From Thunnus maccoyii (Eukaryota; Chordata; Actinopteri; Scombriformes; Scombridae), in assembly GCF_910596095.1 (NCBI RefSeq), contig NC_056545.1:2898001-2962000 (forward strand): a stretch of DNA of 64,000 nt, written 5' to 3'. The notes beneath the pieces are model-generated. The model did not search any database and had not been told where the DNA came from. It saw only the letters and a list, made by a program, of their open reading frames with translations. The translations under genes were made by a program, and so were the position numbers. Shown one piece after another: positions 10,613 through 21,900 of the stretch. Numbering within the stretch: position 1 is the stretch's first letter; each line of letters opens with the position of its first letter.

Positions 10613-13600
10613 CTAAAATACAATTTCTTTTTCCTTTTCTGTGTTTCTGTGTTTTGCACTCAGTTGGGACATTTGGACTTCAAAGGTTTTGTCAAATGCA
10701 CTGTAGTCCACACGAAACGCCCCTTTCTCCAAGGAAATGCACGACTCAAATCGGTGGCCCCACAGGATCTCATCCTCTGTGTAGGATGTCCTAGCTTGGC
10801 ATGTCATACCTGCAACACAGTGAACGGTCAGAGAATCACGTAAATGTCACTTTATTGGAAAAAGACCAAACAAATTAATTCAGGCCTCTCACAACGTCTC
10901 ACAGCAGACATTTTCACTTGCCACAGTCGGAAAGCACAGGCATAACTAATAAACGATGCCTTCGTTCTTTTCAAGTGTCCCAGTAAGTCATGGCAGTATG
11001 ACAGTAAACCTGCTCACACAATACCAGGACATTGAGGCAGCTAAATGGAATTCAGCCATAATTATATTTTTTATTATTTACACCTGTGCCTCTAATGTTT
11101 CTTACTGTGACAAGTAAAAAACAAAAAAGCCTGTTATACAGATACATTTGAAAACACATATTTTTCTCTCCATTTCTGGCTTTCCAACCATATCTGGCCA
11201 ACATTTACCAGCAATGAGAAACAGAACATTTTTTGAGAACTGTCAACATTGATGATTTGTATTTTGAATTGGCAACAGTAGCATGCAACTCTGTCTACTA
11301 TCTACAGGCTGCTGCTATCCATCTACTATGACTTCATCACATTGCTAAATAAAACACATGCTGCTTAAAACGGAAGAAATGGTTGTTAATTGATATGTTT
11401 GTTTGCTGCTGGTGAAAAGGTACCCTACCACCACCTTATGGAAAATATATTTTCAGTTTCAGTTAGAGAGTAAATAAACTCTCTGGTTAATGGGTGCAAT
11501 TGTATCACTATTTGAAAGTTGTGCAGAAACAAAGATGTGTAAAGGGCAACACCTATGTTGGTGATATTGAAACATTAAACAAGTGATTACAGAGAGAGTC
11601 CGAGTAGAAAAAGCACATATCCTGAAGATCAAGCAGTAGGCCACATGGTCTCTCCATCAAAACAAACTCTTTGCCAGAATATAGACAGAAAAGGATCTGA
11701 AAATGCAAATGTAGATGGAAAACTTTCCATATGTAGACAGTGTTCTCAAATGTTAGTATGGAAATGGCCTTAGTTGGAGGACAGCACCAGCCTTAAAAAT
11801 ACCACAAACCTGATGCTTCCACGATGCCCTCCAGGATGACAATGATCTCAAACGACTCCCTCTTCAAACGCTCGAGTCCAACCTCCCAGAAGGGGCTGCT
11901 TTCATTGATGACATGGGTAATAGTCTGAGGTTCCACCAGGAGGAGCCTGTCTCCCCCAGTGTCATAGCCCAGATTGATCTCTGACTGCTCCAGTGGGATG
12001 AACTCGCCCTCCTTTGTCTGTCTAGACTTGATCAGCTTGGCTCGGATCTTGGCATCCACCATGTGGCTCTCCCTCAGATCACCGATGCGGAAGAGCATGC
12101 ACAGCTTCTCGTCACGCTCACATATGACGCAGTGCTTGCTGAAGATCAGCGTCTGGGCTCTCTGCTGTGGACGGGAGATTTTGACAAACATGCAGCCCAC
12201 CATCAGAGCGTCGATAATGGAGCCAAGGATGGACTGGACCATCAGGAGGACCACACCCTCAGGGCAGTTAGCTGTCACCATCCTGGAGCCATACCCAATA
12301 GTCCTCTGGCTCTCTAATGACAGCAGCAGCGCTGATAGGAAACTGTCGACATTTTCAAAGCATGCCTGCCATTGTTGGTCATGGACATGGGCAATGTCAT
12401 CACGCAACCAGGCACCTAAGAAGTAGATCCCACCAAAGGCAACCCATGTGAGAATGTAGCACATAGTGAAGACAAGAAGGAACCAGCGATACTTGAGGTC
12501 CACTAATGTGGTGAAAATATCTGAGATAAAGCGAATCTTGTCTGTAATAGGTCCAAGATTGACCCTGCACTTGCCATCTTTGGTGACATAACGCTGCCGC
12601 TGATTGCTGGCAGTAATATGTAATGAGTGTTCATCACCCAGCAGCTTACAGCGCTTCTTGAGAGTCTTTGCAGCATGCAGTTTCTCTGCTGCATGGACGG
12701 AAATGCTGCTGCTGCCAGCAGAGCCTATTGATTGGCGCCATCTGGAGCTGAAACGCTTGAGGTTTCTGCTGCGATGCAAACGCTGAGGCTTTGGGGTTTC
12801 ATCTACTATTTCCAGAGGAGCTGCTTGGATAGTGTGCTGGTGAGGGGGCTCTTGCCTGACCAAAGTCAGAGCCTGAGAGGACTGGCTGCGGGGGCTCTGG
12901 GTCTCGGAGGGAGAGGCCTCCTGGGATGGCGGGAGCGATGAGCCATTGACATAGTTCAAGTTGTGGATGAGAGAGGTTCTTTTGGTGGTCATCATGGAAG
13001 CAACAGTGCATTTAGCTGCAGCCTGAAATAAAGGACAATAAGTATATGAGTACAAAACTGACACACAAAGGACAAGAACATTCATAAGATGTGTCCCATT
13101 CTAATGCCTCCTCAAAAAATGTCTTGGAGAAATGTGGCTGTGGATACAGGTGATGTGGACATATTGTGCCAGAATCTGGACACCATGTCCAGTGTGTCCT
13201 TTGTGTCCTCCGTATCCAAAAAACTCCTAAAGATTTTAAAAAATGCCCTTAAGGTGGGGAGCGATGCTATGATGAATCCTTTGCAGCTATCTCATTTTGG
13301 GGGGAGGTGCTGTAGAGGTGCTCTGCACATGAACGTAAAAACACTGAATCCTCAAGCTGAACCAAATGAATCATCAACGTTACTGACTGATTCAATCATT
13401 CCTTGTAACTTTGAGACTTTACTTAGAAATAGTCAGTAACTATAAATCTTTGACTAAACTGAACAAAACAAGTCCAATCATCAGTAATTCAGAGTAGGCG
13501 TCTGTTTAGTAGCTCCTGTTTTTTTCTTCATTGGTTTGTATTGTCTGTACTAAATAGACTACTATAGGCTTAAATTCCTTTGGGATTAATAAAGTATCTA

Positions 13601-14991
13601 TCTATCTGTCAGGATGTTTGTGTTTTTAGAAAAAAAAAAAAACATCAAAAAGAACCATGATCTTTATTATTTAAAGAATAATTCCTGCAATATTCTACAA
13701 TTTTCTTGTTAAAAGACCAAAACCATCAATTAATTGATTTTCCTAACAAGTGTTGTCTTTGTAGCAATAGCCTGATATAGTTTATTCCTCTCTGCTATAG
13801 ATCTTCACTGTTCTCAAAAAACAGTCAAAATCGAAACAGCTCCCAATGTAGAGTCCATCTTTGACTTGTGTAGATCACTTTCTGCCTCCCTTGTTCATAG
13901 GATTTGGCACTGTACATATTTGGTGTCACCGCCTCATACATGTAACTGAGGCCAAATACATAGTTCATAACAATTCATAACATTTGTAATACTTTAAATT
14001 TTTTACATTTTATGTTTATTTTTTAGCAGAAAAAACAGCAGAGTAATGAAAAACATTACCAACTATGGGTCTGACTCAAGTTAGACAAAAACATTCTTCA
14101 TATATGAGGGTTGAGCAACGAAACTATTTTTAAAGAGTGAAAAAGAGTAAAAAGAATACAGAATTTGGTGTTTTTAAAATATGTATACGGAGACTGGTTA
14201 CACAGAATTTGGAGGGCTGAAATAAGACATTTATTATTAAAACGTTCTTTTAGTGATTACAGTTTCGATTCAGGAGAGGAAGACATCTGTACAAATGTTT
14301 AAAAAGTATTTCTAAATTGTCCAAATTTTAATATGAAACAGAATCTTAAACCACAATTAGTATTAAAAGCAGGTATGGGGTGCAGTTAAGTTAAGAGAAA
14401 CGTTTTGGTAAAATAGTACAAAGTGAAGAAGAGAAAAAGGCGATTATGTAAAGACCTACCAGCATGTAAATTCATTTTAGTGATTTGGAGATGCTCAGGA
14501 CTCCCTAGCCTCATTATGTGGTTAAGTGAAGTGATGTAGCATCTTAAATTAGAGAAGTTCAGGTATGTGCTTCTTGCTTCCCCAGAAAAAAATCAAGAAA
14601 ATATTGCAGGTTTCTCACCAACATTTGGCTCTAAGCTCTGCTCAGTAAAATGGAAAGTGTAAAGGTCATTTACCACTGTCACCTGTGTCATTTCCCTTTT
14701 TTTTTTTCTAGTTAAGTTGTTCAATATCAGTATGTTCAAGAACCAATTAACAGTTTTTAATAACCACATCACATCATATAATAAAGAAAGCTGTACCTTG
14801 TAAGAGTAAGGAGTGTAACGGATGGACTCTGGCTGTGGTCTGGGCAGGTACGCCAGCAGATGTTTAGCAGTGAGAGTCTGTGTTGGGGGAATGGAGTTCC
14901 TGCGGGGCTCGATCCTGACAGAGCTCCTGTTGGGACTGCTGCACTGAATGTTTAGTAGCGTCTCTCTGCTGCACATCACAGTGGAGATCAT
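10613..14991 (-). CDS. Kir3/GIRK-type inwardly rectifying K+ channel subunit
   Basis: Plasma-membrane potassium channel, probably gated by G-protein beta-gamma. Exons on the minus strand: 14991-14797, 13022-11810 and 10809-10613, giving about 534 residues. The core holds the pre-M1 block [11 protein letters not shown], an M1 helix after LVDLKYRW, the selectivity filter TIGYG (12302-12288, about residues 306-310), the M2 helix with [17 protein letters not shown], and the cytoplasmic PIP2/gating domain ([26 protein letters not shown]). The split before [20 protein letters not shown] is where GIRK genes carry an intron. Aspartate in M2 matches GIRK1 and predicts strong rectification. Oddities are an arginine directly before the filter and a Ser-rich N-terminus far longer than usual. 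I cannot choose between a kcnj3-like gene and the divergent fish kcnj19-type GIRK, so I give no symbol. The true start could be ATG at 14991 or an internal methionine in exon 2. Confidence 0.9.
13555..13612 (+). repeat. Retroelement 3'-tail fragment
   Basis: The stretch TTCCTTTGGGATTAATAAAG followed by TATCTATCTATC resembles the 3' tails of fish non-LTR retrotransposons. It lies in intron 1 of the kcnj gene. Only the tail is present. The family cannot be assigned. Confidence 0.45.
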
Positions 14992-15006
14992 TGCTGAGGT
15001 CCTCAA

Positions 15007-15608
15007 AATGCTTGGCTTAGCTGTGGATTACTCTTGAAGTTTTGCTTCTGTTTGGGCAATGAAATTAAAATATAAGCCGGTTCTTAACAACAGCTAAAGA
15101 GTTATATAGACACTCCAACCTCCTCCCGGATATTTCTATTGATCAGCCCGTGCCAAAAGCAATGGTGCTCCTCATCAGTGTAAAATGAGGTTTCTTCAGT
15201 CTGAAGTGGGCTGATCAGTGTCTCAGTCCCGGCTGCAATTTATTACACATGTAGGGATTATCACTAATCCTCAATATCAATCTGAGAAACACCAAGGAAC
15301 ACGATGGATTTAAAAAGATTAGCCAGAAGGCTTAGAGAAAGTATTGTCCAGATGTGATTAAACGAACTGTGGTGAATTCACTTGTCTCTCGTGTAAATGT
15401 TTAAACAGTTCTGTGCTTACTGTAGGACAACATACTCACACTGCGAAACAGAGACCCAACTGTGTGGGTACAGCTGCTCAGGGCAGCCAATTAGCTGGAA
15501 AGGGTTTTACTGTGAGGGAAACCATCCTCAAATAGAAAGAACGTAAAATAAAAATCACAACTGTTTTATAACTAACATTATTAGAGAAGACAGAGGGAAT
15601 TACTACGG
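15007..15608 (-). other. Upstream region of the kcnj gene, no repeat recognised
   Basis: Six hundred bases upstream of the channel's first coding exon. It should contain the 5' UTR and promoter. A TATATAA-like stretch (TCTATATAACTC on the minus strand near 15100) is the only promoter-like signal I see. Nothing else stands out. Confidence 0.4.
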
Positions 15609-15737
15609 CGCCCCTAAAGGCCCAAAAGGTGGTATTTTTTTACCTTGTGGGCACAAGATAATAACCTGTTCCCACATGATATTAACTTGTGCGTACAAGA
15701 TTTAAAAAATACCACCTTTTGGGACTTTAGGGGCTCC
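15609..15737. mobile_element. Palindromic MITE with GGTGGTATTTTTT arms, complete copy
   Basis: Terminal inverted repeats of about 30 bp: the left end reads GCCCCTAAAGGCCCAAAAGG and the right end in reverse reads GCCCCTAAAGTCCCAAAAGG, both followed by TGGTATTTTTT. The interior is built of repeats of a CTTGTGGGCACAAGATAATA-like unit. It is non-coding and lies between the kcnj gene and zw10. Confidence 0.7.
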
Positions 15738-15892
15738 ATAAAAAACATAGCAAATTGACTATTCAAATAAAGCAATGAACGCCGCCATGTTTTTAACATA
15801 CTTGAGAAATCAACAAACTATTAAAAGTTATAAATGCAACTTACACCTGTGGTCTTCAAAGCATAGGCCTATCATGCCTTTACTGTACAGAT

Positions 15893-15975
15893 ATTAACCT
15901 GTTCCCACAAGATAATTATCTTGTGGGAACAAGATAAAAAAAATACCACCTTTTGGGAATTTAAGGGCTCCATAA
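15893..15975. mobile_element. Truncated second copy of the GGTGGTATTTTTT MITE
   Basis: It keeps the interior unit (CCTGTTCCCACAAGATAATT, then ATCTTGTGGGAACAAGATAA) and the right arm ATACCACCTTTTGGG followed by GGGCTCCATAAA, matching the right side of the copy at 15609-15737. The left terminal repeat is missing. Confidence 0.6.
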
Positions 15976-16024
15976 ATTACAGACTGAATGACAACATTAA
16001 TATCTTTCTAGTAACACTCCGTGG

Positions 16025-16160
16025 ATGACCATGTCTGTCGGTCCACTACTTTGGTCCAGACTGAATATCTCAACATCTATTGGATGGATTGACATGAAAT
16101 TCTTTACACACATTCATGATCCCAAGAAGATGAATCCTATTGACTTGATTGAAAAAAGAA
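16025..16160. repeat. Fish interspersed repeat fragment
   Basis: Contains TCTGTCGGTCCACTACTTTG, ATCTCAACATCTATTGGATG and TGACATGAAATTC. I recognise this phrase series from other teleost sequences as part of a dispersed repeat. Its boundaries are not clear. Confidence 0.45.
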
Positions 16161-16684
16161 ATTAAAGACATACCTCTGTAAAGCTGACCTGTCCGTCAGA
16201 TGGGGTAAACAGTTTGGAGTGAAGAGCTCCACAAAGTGCTTGTAATGACATGAAATTACCTCTAATAAGATATAATACTAAACTTTGATTAGTAGTTTTC
16301 TTAATAAAGCTGAAGGATATAATAGAGAGCTTGTATGAATTTAGTGTACACAGTCTTGTGTGCTGAAGATCTTACCAGTACTAATGATAAATATGTTTGT
16401 TCCAAGGCTGGTGCTAAATGTATGTTATTGGGAGCATGAATGCAAATTTCAATCAACCTCCATATTTGATCATGATCTTGAGTGCAAGTTGGCATTCTCA
16501 CGCAGATGACACTAAAGCTCATAGAGTCCAAAATAGAAAAAAAATATATATATCACCTGGGAAGCATCAACATGCTCAATAAATTTTATGATCTTCTTCC
16601 CACTACATTTGATTAAATGTCTTTTGTTTAAGTTGAAGTTTGGCCTGAGTAGTAGTAGTGGAAAGAGTAGATCAAGACTCCTGT

Positions 16685-16765
16685 AAAACATTGGTTTTCC
16701 AACCTTTTTTTTCCTTAAGGGACCCCTATTTTACCATTGAGTGCATTGAAGATCCTCCATCAACA
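16685..16765. repeat. hAT-like terminal fragment
   Basis: TTGGTTTTCCAACCTTTTTT followed by TTAAGGGACCCC resembles the CAGTGGTTCTCAAACTTTTT...GGACCCC end of the hAT-type element at 38606-38854. The opposite end is not visible nearby, so this is probably a decayed half element. Confidence 0.4.
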
Positions 16766-17766
16766 ATAACTACAGAATAATGAATGACTCTGCAATTAAC
16801 TCAAATAGTGAACATTCAAACCTGCAAGAAGTTTGAGTATAACTACAAATGTGGATTACATTTTGAACAGATTATTTCTTGTTTATATTGCAATGCATCA
16901 GACAAATTGTCCTTATATTTTTAGGAACTGGGTTGTACCTTTATTATGTCTGTATTATTTTAATTTAACTACCATACATACATAATCGGCTTCTTCTTGA
17001 CACATTCAGTGTTCTCTTCTTCTTGACACTTGGCTTTGTCTTCATTTATTTAGAAAAATAATTGAATTTAGTTTTTTTCTTCACTGAAATTAGTTAAATG
17101 AAGCCTTGAAGCTTTTGGGAATTAGTGCCTTAAAACACTTAACTTCATTAGATGGGGACCATGTTTATTCAAAACTAATTTCACAGAAACCCAGCTAGTG
17201 CTTTGAGTTTCAGACCTTGTCTGGGTTAAATTTCTTCGTGGTGGAGAGAAGAGATTTAGCTGTCAGCTAAACTCATTAAGAACAGACACAAAACTATAGC
17301 AAGCAGTTTCAAGTCGCACCTGCAGCTGTTGTTCACTGTTGCTGGTCAACATGGACACTGACATGAAGCAAGAGGTGTTCAGTTGCTAAAAGCTGAGTTA
17401 GTTTGGACTTGTTTTAACAGCGAATACTGGGGGCTTTTCTTTCAGCAATCACAATTAGATAATCACCACACTCATTCATCAAAAACAGTTTGGAAATGTT
17501 TTGAAAAGTTGAGTCTTTTGGTTTATTTATTTTACAATAAATATAATACAGAGGAGTTAAGTTTAATGGCTCTCACAAGAAACTTCTGAACCAGAGAGGC
17601 AAAGTTCAGGATCCTTTGTCAGAACTGAAAGTTCATTTAGAGGCATCGTGATTAAAGCTAACAAACATCTCCAGACAAACTCTCATTCCAGGAATGACAT
17701 CGGCACATAAAACTGAGACCTTTGAAACAAGCTACAGATGAAGTTTGATAACATTTCAAAAAGACA

Positions 17767-18554
17767 TTAGAGGGAAACTTGGTATTTTTCAACCTGGACC
17801 CTATTTTCCCATCATTGTGTGTCTAAGTGACTAATGGGGACAACGATATTTGAAACTGGTCCAGTATCGTGTGAGAGCTGTTCAGCCAGCAGCCACAAAA
17901 TGGGCTGCAATGTGATTCTTTGAGGCAATTGCGCCCCGTCAGTGTATGTCCACTAAAACTGACAGGCTCAGATTGTTATTATAGGTGTCTGACAACATTA
18001 TGGAAAGGACCATACAGGTCTTTACCTTTCACTTGATTCAGTCTTTTTGTTGTTGTGTGAAAGTTGAGTTGTTGCAGGAAGACAGCTAAATAATCAGCAT
18101 AATATTCAGCCATGACTTCTTTTAGAAAACACTAAGCTACGCTTTCTGTACTCCAACACAACAAACTCTTCCCAGCACTCCTCTCTCCAAATCTCACTCA
18201 CATATCCAACGTTGTCTTCCTGCAACAACTCAACTATCGTAAGACTTGGTTAGAAATAATAACAAACAGATCAAAGAAGGGTAAAGAAAAAAGTTTTATT
18301 CCTCTGTATGCTCCTTTCCATAATGTTGTCAGACAATTCTAACAACAATCTGAGCCTGTCAGTTGTAGTGGATGTACGCTGACGGGGCGCCATTGCCTCA
18401 AAGGATTACATTGCAGTCTGTTTCACGGCTGCCGGCTGAAGCGCTCTCACTCAATACTGGACAAATTTCATAAATTGTTGTCTCCCTTAGTCACTTAGAC
18501 ACAAAATGATGGAAAAATAGGGTCCAAGCTGAAAAATCCCAAAGTTTCCATTAA
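17767..18554. mobile_element. About 790-bp long inverted-repeat element
   Basis: The left end (TTTTTCAACCTGGACCCTAT, TGTGTCTAAGTGACTAA, GCGCCCCGTCAG, CTGACAGGCTCAGATTGTT, CTGACAACATTATGGAAAGG) is repeated in reverse order and orientation from 18554 back to about 18300. Inner arms also pair: GTTGAGTTGTTGCAGGAAGA near 18065 with TCTTCCTGCAACAACTCAAC near 18210. There is no coding content. This is typical of a foldback or MITE element. It occupies most of the gap between the kcnj gene and zw10. Confidence 0.75.
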
Positions 18555-18824
18555 CCCTCCATACGACATCACATGTCAACAGATGGCGAGTCACTGGTTA
18601 CGTAACCTCAGCGGGCTTTGCAGCAGTAACCTTCTAATGCTTATATGACTGAGGCTGCTGGACGCTGATGTACGGAAGCCTTTATGTAATCTCTGTAGGA
18701 CTAATTGCAGTCTGCGTGCTGAGACAGAACATATCCTACAGACTGATTACAACCAGCTTATACCCACAGCCATCAGACAGGGCTGTATCTGCTGACGAAC
18801 TTTTCAACCCATAAATGTTTTTTT

Positions 18825-18830
18825 TTTAAT
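18825..18830 (-). terminator. Candidate ATTAAA polyadenylation signal of zw10
   Basis: ATTAAA on the minus strand about 100 nt downstream of the zw10 stop codon. It is the common variant hexamer. It runs into an A-rich stretch, so the call is tentative. Confidence 0.35.
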
Positions 18831-18931
18831 GGATATAACTGAAAAAGGAAATGAATACAGACAAAAAATTATATTTTCCTCAGAGGAAAAAGTGCTGCAG
18901 TATCTTCTTGGTGGTCATTTACTTGGAGTAT

Positions 18932-21900
18932 CTATTTGATTTTGGTCAGCGCTACAGCTCTCCTCTCTGTGTTCTGAAACAGGGCTCGGATCAGACTCTT
19001 CACCTCCGAGCTGGAGAACTCCAACGCCAGTGGACCTTTACCGTCAGCCCACCTGTGGAGAGGAACAACAAATCAGCCAATCACACACACATCCACAAGA
19101 AAAAAAAAGTATCATGGTGGCCCTTCTTCTAATTATAAAGGAGCACTCTGACAATTTTATACATAAGGGTCAGTTTACTTGTCATGAGGAGAACTACACA
19201 GTCTGTTGTATGTTTTTTGCGGCGCTGGAGGAGTTTTACCATGTCAAGTTGTGTCCAAAATTATTTCCTGTTTACTTTATGATAGAGCTGCAAAGAGTAG
19301 TCCATTAATTGATTAGTCAATCGAAAGAAAATTAATCACCAACTATTTTGATAATCGATTAAGCTGGGAGACACCAAAAAATGAGAAGTCCTGTGTCACT
19401 ACACCTACGAATGATGATGATTAATGTGTGTCATCTGCTATAATCTACTGCTCATCATAGAGTAAGCTATTGTTTTCCTATTATAAAAGGAGGCAGTGAA
19501 TAGGGCTAATTACAGAGCAATTACTTGAGCTAATTAAAATCCTGAATCTATTTTGAACAAACCATGCCACTAATTCTGCTGTAGGTAAAGTAATCAGATG
19601 AAGTCAGGGAGAATAAATGAGATAAAGGCAACACACTACAGCTGCTTTATATAAAAACTATATCTGAATCATTTTATAACTTCAATCCTTTATGAAATCA
19701 TTAATTTACACTTTAACATAAATTGAATCTCTTTTTCCAGACTTTAAAACCTGCAAATACCTCTTCTATATTTTATTTACTTAATTATTTATTGATATTT
19801 AATTGTCAAGTTTCCTTCTCACCTGTCAACAATCTCCTGGAGGTTCGCCCGCAGCACGATGACCAGCTCCTTGAAGGTACTCCACTTCTTAACATAGAGG
19901 GGAACTTCCTCCTGATATTTCTTGTTCTTGTTTTCTTCAGCCAGGGGGATGAAGACCAGCGGGCCTTCTTCAATGACGTTTTGGCACAGTGTATGGAGGT
20001 GCTCACCATCCTCAGAGGAAATATCCTAGAGACAGTTAAGTAAGAGATAAAATCCTAATTCATCATGACAAAACAAAATAATGTATACCATGAATAAACA
20101 GTACATCATCTCCACATCTTATAGAGATAATATGACTTTTGTGGGATTTTTGTAGTTTAAAATAGGCCCAAACAGCCCACCTAAGATCGTAGAGTGGTGC
20201 TTTTTTACCTCATAAATTATCTTTGGCCGGGTACGGACACTGGCTTCTAGGGAGCACATTTAACAGCTAAACTTAATTTTGGCAAGTAACTTCGGTTAGT
20301 TGGCTACAGTTGATACAATCTGCTGCGATTAACATTACTTATGTATATCAGTAAAAGGTTCAGCACTGTCTAAAAACAAGAAGCCTGCTTTCCTAAATGT
20401 TGTGCACATTGCTAGTAAAGGAGTGAGGAGAGGCAAGAGATTTGTTTGGCCGAGTCCGGGCATTTTATCAACCTGAGACCACAACTAAAACAAAACTGAC
20501 CATCAGAATCCACACAGACTGCTGTGGAAATATAAATCATTATCATCTGAGTTATTAGAGTACAGGTCCCTTCCTCTGTGTTTTTCACATGACATTTATT
20601 AGCTACCACCTTTTTTTGTGCCGGCCACTGACTGCCGTTATTTGAATTCCATCTTTTATTTATTTTAATTTATGTATATGTGTCTTCACTTAGCTTCAGA
20701 GGACTCAGAAGATATTTTACTGTTGAAAAAGTGAGATAATTCCGCATTAGTGACTGTAACAGGATATAAATTTACACAAAAATATTTATATATATTTTTA
20801 AGGATATCCTGTTCTTTATTTGCTGTAATGTCCTTTTAACAGTAGTAACACCTCTGCATTGGTAGCAGCCAAAGTTTACATAGAGGCAACATAATTTAAA
20901 AAAAATAAGACAAACCTCCAGCATCATAATTTTGGCAATGATTTCTGCGATGGCCGTGTTGAGGAGGTTGCCCATGGCTTTACAATAGATGCTGACTGGT
21001 AGGACATCCTGCCACACTGTGCCCAGCTGCTTCAACTGATGGATGACCTGCAGTGAAGCAAACAGATGAAAACCGTATGTATGAGAAGCAGCGCATGAAT
21101 AAAAGTTGGAATGAAACCAATTAAAACAATAAAATCTACAGTTGAAGAGTTGAATCAACATTTTTCTGAACAGATAAACTCATTATTATAACTTATTTAC
21201 ATTTTATTTCCTCTCACCTGTCTTACTGCTTTGCTGGCTGCTATGTAGTTGTCTTCATCATCCAGGTTGCAGAAGTTGTGAGCGGTGGAAAGTCTCTCCA
21301 ACAGTTCACCTCTCTGGACGTTCAGCTGTGCTAAGAAGCACTGGGCACCTGACAAACACAATCACTCATTTACTCCTTTTGCTTAACTGCCAACAAAGTC
21401 ATATCATCTGTCTGTCTCATCAGCTGAAGCCCCAGGAGGTTCAAAAGTTCTTCACACCCCACAACATGAATAAAATATGACAATTTTACTATTCTAAAAG
21501 AGATCTGTGCAGGTACAGTTTTGCAAACCTGTACCTGCCCTGCATCCACAAAGGTCAGTACTGGAACCGACTCACAATTATTGCAAATTCAAACTTCAAA
21601 CCGACCAGTCAGTGTAAGAGCTGTGACCAGATACATACCAGCTGGCTATAGCAGTATCAGCAGTAGACGCTCACAGCAGCCAACAGAAATAAATAAATGA
21701 TTTTTAAAAATGTGATTGTGGAGGTAAAAGCAGCCTCTGTGCTCTTCTGTCCACACAGCATGTAAACCTTCAGTATTTCAATCTTCCAACAAGGGACCGG
21801 GACTTAATGGTAACTGAACTTTTGTTAGTTTGTCTGTTTTGTGTACTTTTCTACACACTGGTGAGCTGTTCCAAAAGATTTAAAAGTGAGATTTTTTGTG

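Noticed and set aside
11974-12426. A 150-codon plus-strand open frame over the kcnj gene
   Set aside because: It is the antisense shadow of the conserved channel exon, whose minus-strand protein is unambiguous.
14992-15006. Extension of the kcnj first exon to a TTG codon at 15006
   Set aside because: TTG is not a normal start in vertebrates; the first ATG in the frame is at 14991.
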